NCBI GenBank assembly: GCA_029261795.1
Contig: JAJDAP010000014.1
Coordinates: 40,185 to 104,184 of the forward strand
From: Deltaproteobacteria bacterium
GTDB taxonomy: Bacteria; Myxococcota_A; UBA9160; UBA6930
Reading direction: 5' to 3'
Length of the DNA: 64,000 bases
Position 1 is the stretch's first letter. Every line of letters starts with the position of its first letter. The translations under genes and the position numbers were made by a program. Below the pieces are notes generated by a model, which was not told the origin of the DNA, did not search any database, and was given only the letters and a program-made list of their open reading frames with translations. This document shows, in pieces, positions 17,925 to 26,358 of the stretch.

Positions 17925-19142
17925 TCAGTGTCCTTCCGGTCGTTGGTCCCGGGGAAGGCCATAGAGTCGTTCGCCGATGATGTTGCGCTGGATGTTCGAC
18001 GAACCTCCCGCGATCGCGCCGGAGAGCGACATCATGTAGTGGGAGACCCAGCGCGCATCGTCGTATTCGCGGCTACCGCCCATCGAGAGCGCGTCGCCCT
18101 GGGGCTCTTCGAGCCCCCGATCGCCGATCAGATCGATGGCGATCTTCGCGGTGAGTTGAGTGACGTGGGTGCTCGCGATCTTGGCCATCAGCATGTCATC
18201 CATGGCCTTCATGTCTTCGCTCTTGGCGATGGCGGAGACGATGCGGGCCGTCGACCACTCGCGCGCGGCCACATAACCTTCGAGCTCGGCGATCCGTTGA
18301 CGAATGTGCGGGTCTTCGAGGGATGGTCGACCGTTGCGCTCGGTCCGCCTGGCCAATTCGAGCAGGGCTTCGAACCCGATGCGTGCGCCGGTCGAATCTC
18401 CGATCAGCATGCGTTCATGCTTCAGGGTCGAGCGCGAGACGCGCCAGCCCTCACCGCGCTTGCCGACCAGATTCTCGGCCGGAACCCGCACGTCGTTGAA
18501 GAAGACCTCACAGAAATCCGCACCGCCCTGCATCATCTTGAGCGGTCGCGGATCGATGCCGGGCGTGTCCATCGACAGCAGGATGTACGAGATACCGCCG
18601 TGTTTGGGCTGGTCGGGCTCGGTACGGAACAGGCCGAACATCATCTCGGCCTCGGTGGCGTGGGTGGTCCAGATCTTCTGGCCGTTGATGACCCACTCGT
18701 CGCCTTCCAGCACCGCGCGACTCTGTAGGGAGGCCAGGTCCGAACCGGATCCCGGTTCGCTGTAGCCCTGGCACCAGCGGATCTCGCCTAGCAGGGTCGG
18801 GCGGATGTATCGCTGGCGCTGCTCCTCGGTTCCGCACTCGAGGAGCGTCGGCACGAGCATGTGCGTGCCTTGCGCGGAGCCGCGGTGGGGGGCACCGGCT
18901 TCGTCGAGAACCTGACGAATCACCGTCTCGGCCAGGATGTCCGATGCCAGGCCGCCGCCGCCGTAGGCCTTCGGCACGCTGCGATGCAGGAAGCCGGCCT
19001 CGATCGCGCGCGCCTTCCATCGCCTCGCTTGTTCGGTATCCGGAAGCGTCGCTTCGTCGCCGCCGAGCGGCCAGGAAGCGGCGACCCACTCCCGGGTTTC
19101 CCGGCGCAGCGCCTCGTGGGTTTCGCCGAATTCGAGATCCAT
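17925..19142 (-). CDS. acyl-CoA dehydrogenase subunit (heteromeric FadE type, probable non-canonical subunit)
   Basis: 405 residues. FAD-contact motif WCQGYSEPGSGSDLASL near residue 130, then GQKIWTTHA. The C-terminus SGAIAGGSSNIQRNIIGERLYGLPRD is the form seen in one subunit of alpha2-beta2 acyl-CoA dehydrogenases, such as the mycobacterial FadE pairs of steroid side-chain degradation. No obvious catalytic glutamate is at the usual YxGTNE position. It lies 2 bp from the next ACAD gene, which fits an obligate two-subunit enzyme. That pairing is an inference. Confidence 0.87.
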   Translation of the reverse strand: MDLEFGETHEALRRETREWVAASWPLGGDEATLPDTEQARRWKARAIEAGFLHRSVPKAYGGGGLASDILAETVIRQVLDEAGAPHRGSAQGTHMLVPTLLECGTEEQRQRYIRPTLLGEIRWCQGYSEPGSGSDLASLQSRAVLEGDEWVINGQKIWTTHATEAEMMFGLFRTEPDQPKHGGISYILLSMDTPGIDPRPLKMMQGGADFCEVFFNDVRVPAENLVGKRGEGWRVSRSTLKHERMLIGDSTGARIGFEALLELARRTERNGRPSLEDPHIRQRIAELEGYVAAREWSTARIVSAIAKSEDMKAMDDMLMAKIASTHVTQLTAKIAIDLIGDRGLEEPQGDALSMGGSREYDDARWVSHYMMSLSGAIAGGSSNIQRNIIGERLYGLPRDQRPEGH

Positions 19143-19144
19143 GG

Positions 19145-20218
19145 CTACCAGCCTCCCGTCGTTGCCAGCCGTTCGCGATGTTGCTCCGGCGTTCCCAGGA
19201 ACAGTCGGTCGAACATTACCCGTTTGAACCAGATCTGGACGTCACACTCCCAGGTGAACCCGATACCACCGTGACATTCGACGGCGTCCCGGGCAGCTTG
19301 TTGGGCGCGATCGGTGATGTGGGATTTCGCCAGGGCTGCCGCTCGCGAAGCGCCCTCGATCTGGCGGTCCCAGGCGTGGGCCGCGTACCACCAGAGGCCG
19401 CGACTCGGAATTACGTCCACGGCCATGTCGGCAATTTGATGCTTCATGCCCTGGAACTGGCCAATCACCTGGCCGAACTGCTGGCGCGTGTTCGCGTACT
19501 CTGCGCTCATCTGGATCAACCGGTCGGCGGCGCCGAACGCATCGGCGGCGAGCAGCACCAGACCGGCATCGCGGAGGCCGTTCGGGTCGCCGCTCTCGAG
19601 GCGTTCAGCAGGGGCGCCGTCGAAGCGCAAGGTTGCGAGCGGCCGGCCACGATCGACCGTCGGCAGCGATTCGATCTGGATGGTTTCCGCCTGGGCGTCC
19701 ACGATGACGAGGTCGCCGCCAGCGGTCCCGACCACGTACAGGTCGGCACTCGCGCCGGCCGGCACACTTTGTTTGGTTCCCGAGACCGCCCCGTTCTCGA
19801 AGCGGACCCGCCAGTCCTCGAGTTCCCAGACATCGTTGCCCTCGGCGAAGGCGATGGTTCCAAGGGCTTCCCCCGAAGCGAGGCCCGGCAGCCAGCGTTC
19901 CTTCTGGGCATCGCTGCCGCCGACCGAGATGGCAATGCAGGCCAGCGCATGTCCGAGGTAGGGAACCGGAACCGCGCCGCGGCCGAGCTCTTCCGCGACC
20001 AGGGCTGCCTCGAGGAGCCCAAGGCCGGCGCCCCCGAACTTTTCTGCGACGGTGAGCCCGGCGACGCCCATTTCAACCAGGCCCTTCCAGAGCCCGGGTT
20101 CGCGGCCGCGGTCGCCGTCGAAGATCTCGCGCACGGTGGTCGCCGGGCACTCGTTCTCGGCGAATCCACGCAGCGTTTCCTGGAGCAGTTCCTGCTCTTC
20201 GGTGAGGGTGAAATCCAT
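19145..20218 (-). CDS. acyl-CoA dehydrogenase, partner subunit
   Basis: 357 residues from the ATG at 20218 (MDFTLTEEQELLQETLRG), preceded by GGAGA. The open frame upstream is shadow. It has AEKFGGAGLGLLEAALVAEELGRG and a shortened FAD loop (GTIAFAEGNDVWELEDW). NTRQQFGQVIGQFQGMKHQIADM and HGGIGFTWECDVQIWFKRV follow, close to the C-terminal helix. The lineage is the short partner of heteromeric acyl-CoA dehydrogenases. It is upstream of and almost fused to the 405-residue subunit, so both are co-translated. Confidence 0.87.
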   Translation of the reverse strand: MDFTLTEEQELLQETLRGFAENECPATTVREIFDGDRGREPGLWKGLVEMGVAGLTVAEKFGGAGLGLLEAALVAEELGRGAVPVPYLGHALACIAISVGGSDAQKERWLPGLASGEALGTIAFAEGNDVWELEDWRVRFENGAVSGTKQSVPAGASADLYVVGTAGGDLVIVDAQAETIQIESLPTVDRGRPLATLRFDGAPAERLESGDPNGLRDAGLVLLAADAFGAADRLIQMSAEYANTRQQFGQVIGQFQGMKHQIADMAVDVIPSRGLWWYAAHAWDRQIEGASRAAALAKSHITDRAQQAARDAVECHGGIGFTWECDVQIWFKRVMFDRLFLGTPEQHRERLATTGGW

Positions 20219-20318
20219 GGGGTCTCCATGCGGGGAAGCGATCACATTAACGAATGTCAGTGAAATCGCGCAGCCGCTCGGGGTGCTGTGCCATGCTCGC
20301 GGCCACCTTGGAGGACCC

Positions 20319-21218
20319 ATGACCCGCGCACTTCCTTTCGTCCTGCTGGCTGCCCTCGTTCTTGGCGGCACGTCCGCGCTGGCGCAACAAGGCCAGACCC
20401 CACCCGAGATCCGAAGCGTCGAGATCGGCGAAGGCCTCGTCCTGCTCTACGGGGCCGGCGGCAACATCGTGGTATCGACCGGTGACGACGGGCCGATCGT
20501 GGTCGACGACCAATTCGACTACATGGTTCCCGGGATTCGCAGCGCCGTGGCTGCACTCCAGGAGGGACCGATCCGCTTCGTCATCAACACGCACCATCAC
20601 GGCGACCACACCGGCGGGAACGATCGACTGGGCGGCCTCGGTGCCGTGATCGTGGCCCACGCGAACGTTCGCAAGCGCATGAACGCTCGGCAGGTCGCCC
20701 CCTCGATAGGTCGGGATGATCCTCCGCGGGCGGCCGAATCGCTGCCGGTGGTCACGTTCGACGACGGCGTCGTGCTCCATTGGAACGGTGAGAAGATCGC
20801 CGTCGAGCACGTCGCCCCGGCCCACACCGACGGTGACTCGATGGTGTGGTTCCAGCGGGCCGGCGTGGTCCACATGGGGGACACCTTCTTCAACGGCATA
20901 TACCCATTCATCGACATCTTCTCCGGCGGGTCCATCGACGGGATGATCGCGGCCGCCGACGCGGTCCTCGCGAGGGCGAGCGCGGAGACCAAGATCGTGC
21001 CCGGTCATGGGCCGCTCTCGAATGCAGCGGAGCTGCGCGCCTATCGTGCCATGCTGGCGACCGTGCGAGAGCGGGTGGTCGCGGCTCAGGCGGCCGGCAC
21101 CGCGCAGGCCGATTTCATCGCCAGCGCACCGCTCGCCGATCTCGAAGCCAACTGGGGCGGTGGCTTCATGAAGGCGGAGCAATTGCTAGGCCTGGTCTGG
21201 ACCGATCTCGCGCGCTGA
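20319..21218 (+). CDS. exported metallo-beta-lactamase-fold hydrolase
   Basis: 299 residues. The ATG at 20319 follows GGAGG by 4 bp. A signal peptide (LPFVLLAALVLGGTSALAQ) sends it to the periplasm. Zinc ligands are in THHHGDHTGG (HxHxDH), the second metal histidine in HVAPAHTDGDS, the bridging aspartate in MGDTFF and the last histidine in PGHGPL. The family includes subclass B3 lactamases, quinoprotein-associated and thiol-ester hydrolases; this one lacks features that would make it a confident antibiotic-resistance enzyme. Confidence 0.88.
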   Translation: MTRALPFVLLAALVLGGTSALAQQGQTPPEIRSVEIGEGLVLLYGAGGNIVVSTGDDGPIVVDDQFDYMVPGIRSAVAALQEGPIRFVINTHHHGDHTGGNDRLGGLGAVIVAHANVRKRMNARQVAPSIGRDDPPRAAESLPVVTFDDGVVLHWNGEKIAVEHVAPAHTDGDSMVWFQRAGVVHMGDTFFNGIYPFIDIFSGGSIDGMIAAADAVLARASAETKIVPGHGPLSNAAELRAYRAMLATVRERVVAAQAAGTAQADFIASAPLADLEANWGGGFMKAEQLLGLVWTDLAR

Positions 21219-21245
21219 GCCCGGCGCCGTTCATCGGAAGGCGAA

Positions 21246-21950
21246 ATGTTCAAGAAGATCCTGATCGGCGCCGCGTTGGTCCTCATTCTCATTGGTGCTG
21301 GGATCGCCGCGTTCCTCTGGAACTACGGGAAATCCACCGGTGACCCGACGTACTTCGAATCCCAGATCGTGGCCTTCGAGGAGTCCGATCGCCAGGCGAT
21401 GCCAGCGGCCGGCGGCATCGTCTTCGTCGGGAGCTCGAGCATCCGGCTGTGGAGTTCGCTGAAGGAAGACATGGCTCCGCTCCCGGTGGTCCAACGCGGC
21501 TTCGGCGGCGCCCAGATGGAGCACGTGCTGCACAACGCCCGGCGTGTCGTGGTCCCCTACGCACCGCGCGCCGTCGTGATCTTCTGCGGCGGCAACGATA
21601 TCGGGGCCGGCAAGAGCGCCGAGCGTGTCGTCGCCGACTACCGCGCGTTCCTCGAGCTGGTCCACGCCGAACTCCCCGAGACGGACGTCTGGATCCTCTC
21701 GATGAAGCCCTCGAAGTTGCGCATCGAGCAGTGGGGTGAAATGGAGAGGGTGGATCGCGGGTTTCACGCCTTCGCCGCTGCAGACCCGCGTGTGCAGGTC
21801 GTCGAGACGGGCCGAACGCTGCTCGGGGAAGACGGCACGCCGGACGACGTCTACATCTTCGATGGCCTGCATCTGAACGCCGAGGGCTACCGACGTTGGA
21901 CGAAGTTGCTGCGGCCGATCCTGTTGGAGGCCTACGGTGCGGGTAGCTAG
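21246..21950 (+). CDS. membrane-anchored SGNH/GDSL hydrolase
   Basis: 234 residues. One N-terminal transmembrane segment (ILIGAALVLILIGAGIAAFLW) faces a periplasmic SGNH domain: block I is FVGSSSIRLW with the nucleophile serine, block III is FCGGNDIGAG, and block V is DGLHLNAEGY with the Asp-His pair. It resembles the GDSL lipase/acylhydrolase group near PAF-acetylhydrolase-like proteins. Probably a lipid or sugar esterase. It lies 27 bp after the MBL-fold gene and is likely co-transcribed. Confidence 0.88.
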   Translation: MFKKILIGAALVLILIGAGIAAFLWNYGKSTGDPTYFESQIVAFEESDRQAMPAAGGIVFVGSSSIRLWSSLKEDMAPLPVVQRGFGGAQMEHVLHNARRVVVPYAPRAVVIFCGGNDIGAGKSAERVVADYRAFLELVHAELPETDVWILSMKPSKLRIEQWGEMERVDRGFHAFAAADPRVQVVETGRTLLGEDGTPDDVYIFDGLHLNAEGYRRWTKLLRPILLEAYGAGS

Positions 21951-21998
21951 TCTCCACGCTCCAGTTGGCCGCGGGAGCTGCCCCGCGCAGGAGACGTC

Positions 21999-23144
21999 AT
22001 GCGCCGAGAGATCTTCAGCGAAGACCACGATCTATTCCGCGAGCAGTTCCGCCGTTTCGTCGAGGCCGAGGTCGAGCCGAACATCCTCGAATGGAACGCC
22101 GCCGGAATCGTGCCGCGGGCGATCTGGAAGCGAATGGGAGAGGAGGGCTACCTCGGTGCCAACAAGCCCGAGGCGTACGGGGGCGCCGGCGCGGATTTCC
22201 TCTACGACGCCGTCATCATGGAAGAGCTGGCCTATGCACGAGCCCACGCGCTGCAGGCCTCGCTCCACACCGACATCTGCCTGCCGTACCTCGCCACCTA
22301 CGGCAGCGAAGCCCAGAAACAGAAGTACCTGGTGCCCGCGATCGCGGGGGATTGCCTGGTGTCGATCGGCATGACCGAGCCCGGCACCGGCTCGGACCTG
22401 GCGAACGTCCGCACCACGGCGATCCGGGATGGCGACGCGTACCTGCTCAATGGCGCCAAGACCTTCATCTCGAACGGTCAGAACGCCCACCTTTGCATCG
22501 TGGTTGCGAAGACCGACCCCTCGAAGCGCCACGATGGCATCAGCCTGCTGCTGGTGGAGACCGATTCGCCCGGCTTCGAGAAGGGGCGGAACCTCGAGAA
22601 GATCGGCTTGAAGGGACAGGACACCAGCGAACTGTTCTTCAAGGATTGCCGCGTGCCCGCGGAGAATTTGCTAGGCGAGGAAGGGCAGGGCTTCAAGATG
22701 CTGATGGCCAAGCTCCAGCAAGAGCGGCTCTGCATCTCGGTGGGTTGCATGGCTTCGGTGCGACGCTCCCTGGATGACACGATTGCCTACGTGAAGGAAC
22801 GCAAGGCTTTCGGCCAGGCCATTGCCGGCTTCCAGAATACCCAGTTCAAGCTCGCCGAACTCCAGACGGAGTACGAGATCGGCCAGGCCTTCACGGATCG
22901 GCTGCTCGCCGCCCACGTGCGTGGCGACGAGATCGTGAGCGAAGTATCCATGGGCAAGTGGTGGACATCGGACCTGCAGAAGCGGGTCGCTGCCGAATGC
23001 CTGCAACTCTTCGGCGGCTACGGCTTCATGAGCGAGTATCCGATCTCGACGGATTTTCAGGACGCTGCGGTCCAGTCGATCTACGCGGGAACCAACGAGA
23101 TCATGAAGGTGATCATCGCGCGGCGGATGGGGCTCGAGGGCTGA
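21999..23144 (+). CDS. acyl-CoA dehydrogenase (canonical homotetrameric type)
   Basis: 381 residues. IGMTEPGTGSDLANVRTTA is the FAD/acyl-CoA loop, NGAKTFISNGQNA the substrate region, RKAFGQAIAGFQNTQFKLAEL the central helix, and SIYAGTNEIMK holds the expected catalytic glutamate. LQLFGGYGFMSEYPI is typical of long-chain or branched ACADs. It oxidises an acyl-CoA to the trans-2-enoyl-CoA, passing electrons to ETF. It follows the SGNH gene by about 50 bp. Confidence 0.92.
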   Translation: MRREIFSEDHDLFREQFRRFVEAEVEPNILEWNAAGIVPRAIWKRMGEEGYLGANKPEAYGGAGADFLYDAVIMEELAYARAHALQASLHTDICLPYLATYGSEAQKQKYLVPAIAGDCLVSIGMTEPGTGSDLANVRTTAIRDGDAYLLNGAKTFISNGQNAHLCIVVAKTDPSKRHDGISLLLVETDSPGFEKGRNLEKIGLKGQDTSELFFKDCRVPAENLLGEEGQGFKMLMAKLQQERLCISVGCMASVRRSLDDTIAYVKERKAFGQAIAGFQNTQFKLAELQTEYEIGQAFTDRLLAAHVRGDEIVSEVSMGKWWTSDLQKRVAAECLQLFGGYGFMSEYPISTDFQDAAVQSIYAGTNEIMKVIIARRMGLEG

Positions 23145-23234
23145 TTCGGCGAGGGCTCCGGACCATTGCGGCCCTTCACTCGCGCTTCTCAGGTCGGCTA
23201 GCTTGTCGCTTCGTCCTCCGGAGGAAGTGTTCGT

Positions 23235-24074
23235 ATGCGGAAGCGTTGGCTCGTGCTCCTGTCGCTGGTGCTCATGCAAAGCCCCGCGCTGGCCGGTGAG
23301 GCCGGGAATTACATCGCGCCTCGGGGTCCCGGCGGGAAGCCGGACCTGAACGGAATCTGGCGGGTGATGAACCGGGCCAATGACAACCTCGAGGCCCACC
23401 CCGCCGAGGCCGCGCTCGCCTACCGGGAAGGGCCCATCAATCCCGTGCCGGCCAAGGAGGTGGTCGCGCTGGGTGCTGTCGGCGCAGTCCCGGCGGGCGT
23501 GGCTGTCGTTGACGGCGGCAAGATCCCTTATACGGACGCCGCACGAAAACAGCAGGAGGAAAACCGCGCGAACTGGCTCGCGCGGGATCCGGAGATCAAG
23601 TGCTACCTGCCCGGTATCCCGCGCGCGACCTACATGCCCTATGCCTTCCAGATCCTGCATAACAAGGACGCGCTGTTCTTTGCCTACGAATATGCCGGCG
23701 CCGCGCGCAACATCCACCTACGCGACCCGGGGCCGGCCCCGATCGATTCGTGGATGGGGCAAAGCTTCGGCCAATGGGAGGGCGATACGCTGGTCGTCGA
23801 GACCACCGGGCAGCACGCTCAGAGCTGGCTCGATCGTGCCGGCAATTTTCACAGCGAATCACTTCGCGTCATCGAGCGCTTCACGCCGACGAGCGCCCAC
23901 ACGATGGACTATCAGGCGACCCTCGAAGACGAGCAGGTCTACACGAGGCCCTTTACGATTCGCATGCCCCTCTATCGATTGGTGGGGGCAGACGCGCGGC
24001 TCCAGCAGTTCAACTGCGTACCGTTCGTCGAAGAGCTGCTCTATGGCCACCTGCGAAAGGAGCCGCTCGAGTGA
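23235..24074 (+). CDS. exported protein of the PDLNGIW family, function unknown
   Basis: 279 residues with a signal peptide (LVLLSLVLMQSPALA). Conserved-looking features are GKPDLNGIWRVMNRANDN at the mature N-terminus, CYLPGIPRATYMPYAF near the middle and SFGQWEGDTLVVETTG. The next gene repeats the same plan (GAPDLQGTWTNATITG, GHWEGETLVVETTN), so the two are paralogues. Such proteins are common in Acidobacteria and steroid-degrading Proteobacteria, often next to DUF6152 genes as here, but have no demonstrated role. The stop overlaps the next start (GTGA). Confidence 0.82.
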   Translation: MRKRWLVLLSLVLMQSPALAGEAGNYIAPRGPGGKPDLNGIWRVMNRANDNLEAHPAEAALAYREGPINPVPAKEVVALGAVGAVPAGVAVVDGGKIPYTDAARKQQEENRANWLARDPEIKCYLPGIPRATYMPYAFQILHNKDALFFAYEYAGAARNIHLRDPGPAPIDSWMGQSFGQWEGDTLVVETTGQHAQSWLDRAGNFHSESLRVIERFTPTSAHTMDYQATLEDEQVYTRPFTIRMPLYRLVGADARLQQFNCVPFVEELLYGHLRKEPLE

Positions 24075-25042
24075 GGCTCCGGGCCAAGACAACGGCTGTG
24101 ATCCTGGCGCTCGCGATTCCGGCGGCTGCCGAGGAGTGGACGCCTCCGAGGATGAGTTGGGGCGCGCCGGATCTGCAGGGCACCTGGACGAATGCCACCA
24201 TCACCGGGCTCGTCCGGGCAGACGGTGTAGAGAACCTGGTCCTGACGGAAGCGGAAGCCGCCGCGATCGAGAGCGGAATGGAGGCGCTGTACGCCTCGGT
24301 GGATGACGTTCCCGAGGGTGAGCTCGAAGTCGGCAAGGACGTTGGGGGATACAACACCTTCTGGATGGACCCGGGCAAGAAACTCGCCGTCGTCGACGGC
24401 GAGATTCGAAGCTCGCTGATCGTCGAGCCTGCAGATGGCCAGGTTCCCTACTCCTGGCGTGGTTGGTATCGGCTCGTGCGCCGCTTCTTGGAGCTGCGCC
24501 GCGCGGACGATCCGGAATCGCGTTTGCTAGGCGAGCGTTGCATCGTCGGGTTCGGATCCACCGGCGGGCCGCCGATGCTGCCGGTGCTCTACAACAACCA
24601 CTATCAGATCGTTCAGTCCCCGGGCTTCGTGATGATCCTGGTGGAGATGAATCACGACGTGCGCATGATTCGGATCGACGACGACTCGCTACCACCGGCG
24701 ATTCGACCCTGGCTCGGCGATTCGATCGGTCACTGGGAAGGCGAGACCCTGGTGGTGGAGACCACGAACTTCCACCCGGGCCAGAATTTCAGGGCTTCCT
24801 TGCGCCACCAGATCATGATGACCCCGGACGCTCGCGTGATGGAACGCTTCACGCGGCGCGGCCAGAGCGAGATCCTCTACGAGTTCGCCGTTGCGGACCC
24901 GACTGTTTTCACCCAGGTCTGGCGCGGACAGATCCCCATGCGAGAAGCCGACGGCCAGATCTACGAGTACGCCTGTCACGAGGGAAACTACTCGCTGACC
25001 GGTATCCTGGCCGGTGGTCGAGCGGAAGAGGCCGAGGAGTAG
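24071..25042 (+). CDS. exported protein, paralogue of the preceding gene
   Basis: 323 residues from the GTG at 24071. N-terminal signal sequence (AVILALAIPAAAEEW), then GAPDLQGTWTNATITGL, a central CIVGFGSTGGPPMLPVLYNNHYQIVQ and LGDSIGHWEGETLVVETTNFHPGQNF. Homology to its neighbour is clear in the WEGxTLVVETT block and the C-terminal beta-rich part. It is co-translated with the upstream paralogue and 4 bp from the DUF6152 gene. Together they look like a secreted or outer-surface complex of unknown purpose. Confidence 0.8.
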   Translation: MRLRAKTTAVILALAIPAAAEEWTPPRMSWGAPDLQGTWTNATITGLVRADGVENLVLTEAEAAAIESGMEALYASVDDVPEGELEVGKDVGGYNTFWMDPGKKLAVVDGEIRSSLIVEPADGQVPYSWRGWYRLVRRFLELRRADDPESRLLGERCIVGFGSTGGPPMLPVLYNNHYQIVQSPGFVMILVEMNHDVRMIRIDDDSLPPAIRPWLGDSIGHWEGETLVVETTNFHPGQNFRASLRHQIMMTPDARVMERFTRRGQSEILYEFAVADPTVFTQVWRGQIPMREADGQIYEYACHEGNYSLTGILAGGRAEEAEE

Positions 25043-25046
25043 CTGC

Positions 25047-25496
25047 ATGGATCGGAAGACGATGGTCCCCTGGTTGGCAGCGCTGCTGGTGTTGCTGGTT
25101 CCGCTGGCGGCGAATTCCCACCACGCTTTCGCCGCGGAGTTCGATTCGAACTCGCCAGTGTTGCTCGAGGGCAAGGTCACTCGCGTCGAATGGATCAACC
25201 CGCACGCCTGGGTCCACCTGGAAGTGCCGCAGGAAGACGGCAGCACGCTGACCTGGATGGTCGAGGGGGGTACGCCCAATACGCTGCTACGAGCGGGAAT
25301 CGACAAGAATACCCTCGCGATCGGAAGCGACATCGTGGTGCGCGGCTACCAGAGCAAGGACAAGGCCTGCAAGCCCGCGTGCAAGGCCAATGGCCGAGAC
25401 CTCACCTTCAAGGACGGACGTAAGCTCTTCATGGGGTCATCCGGTACCGGGGCTCCACGGGACGGCAGCGATCCACGAGAGCCCGTGCGCCGGTAG
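25047..25496 (+). CDS. DUF6152-family exported protein
   Basis: 149 residues from the ATG at 25047. A signal peptide ends at NSHHAFAAEFD, the hallmark SHHAFA start of the mature DUF6152 domain. This is followed by SPVLLEGKVTRVEWINPHAWVHLEV and a small beta-barrel-like body with a C-x-x-x-C pair (KACKPACKANGR). The His pair and cysteines suggest metal binding but no function is established. It is the last gene of a three-gene operon with the two PDLNGIW paralogues. Confidence 0.82.
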   Translation: MDRKTMVPWLAALLVLLVPLAANSHHAFAAEFDSNSPVLLEGKVTRVEWINPHAWVHLEVPQEDGSTLTWMVEGGTPNTLLRAGIDKNTLAIGSDIVVRGYQSKDKACKPACKANGRDLTFKDGRKLFMGSSGTGAPRDGSDPREPVRR

Positions 25497-25529
25497 GTCC
25501 GGACCGCGGGCCGGTTCCACAGCGTGCGC

Positions 25530-26032
25530 TCAGGCCAGGACGGCGGCGGCCAGGAGAGAGCCCACTGCTCTCCAGCGTTCGCGTGGCTGCGGAAGGTCTT
25601 GAGGGAGGGGGCCTCCCGACTCTATGAGGAGGGCTCGCAGATTGCTCTTGCGGGGAGGGGGGGGCTCGCGCGCTTCATGAGCCGCCTGGTGTTCATCAGC
25701 ACGTACCGCAATGCGTTCCGCACCTGGGTCGGCGTCTTCAGCACCATGTGGTGATACCGGTCCTTCAGGACCGGTCCAGAGCGCGCAAACACGCGATTCA
25801 CCGCACGCGCCAGGCGCGCGCCCAGCGATTGCCGCCCGGTTTCCCTGCCACGCCACCCTGAAGGTGCGCGATCGCGTGCCCTCCGGCTGGGCGAAAGCCG
25901 CAGCCAGGGTCCGGACTCGAACGCTCCTGGTCCAAAGTCCCGTTCGGCGGAGATGAGGAATACCCCGGGCCGCTTCCCGCCCCACCCGGGGTGCCGGAGT
26001 TCGAGCTGGATTCCGGATGACTTACGTCGCAT
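25530..26032 (-). pseudogene. REP-associated tyrosine transposase (RAYT/Y1_Tnp) remnant 2
   Basis: From the ATG at 26032 the frame gives MRRKSSGIQLELRHPGWGGKRPG, the RAYT start. After a block of shifted frames it gives LARAVNRVFARSGPVLKDRYHH, then LKTPTQVRNALRYVLMN, the unmistakable C-terminal half of a Y1 transposase. The catalytic HUH region between them is missing or frameshifted. The end near 25594 shares AAGGTCTTGAGGG with remnant 1. The gene has no intact frame and is dead. It lies beside the same dispersed repeat as remnant 1. Confidence 0.75.
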
Positions 26033-26059
26033 GGTATTGATTATAGCGAGGTTATACTA

Positions 26060-26290
26060 TTGATCAAGAGAAATCGCCATCACATCTTCGAACAACGTTC
26101 GATCCGCGCCACGCCCGCTCGCGCCGTCGACCTTGACCCGAATACCTAACATCCACGCGAACCACCCCCTCAACAGCCCTCCGGGACCCAACGCCGCTCG
26201 GAAAAGGCCGACAGCGAATTCTCGAAACAGGGTTGGGCTCGTCCCGCGCCGCTGGCGTCCTCGACGCAACCCCGATCTACCTGGCCGAGC
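26060..26290. repeat. dispersed repeat unit beside RAYT remnant 2
   Basis: A unit beginning at 26096 (CGTTCGATCCGCGCC, then ACGCCCGCTCGCG, ACCTAACATCCACGCGAACC, CCCCTCAACAGCCCTCC) matches the two units at 6713 and 6847. A degenerate second unit begins near 26222 (CTCGAAACAGGGTTGG). The order and distance relative to the transposase remnant are the same as in the first copy. No gene is visible from 26033 to 26358. Confidence 0.6.
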
Positions 26291-26358
26291 CCCCCCCCGA
26301 CTGCACAGAGTCGCCTGTGGAGGGCTTCCTTGGGTGCTCTGACGACTTCAGGCCGGAA

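Noticed and set aside
18508..19089. Alternative minus-frame open reading of 193 codons within the acyl-CoA dehydrogenase gene
   Set aside because: The gene at 17925-19142 is clearly real; the overlapping frame has low-complexity Arg/Ala-rich composition.
20319..21218. MBL-fold gene as an antibiotic resistance determinant
   Set aside because: It has the generic zinc ligands of the superfamily but no specific resistance-enzyme features.
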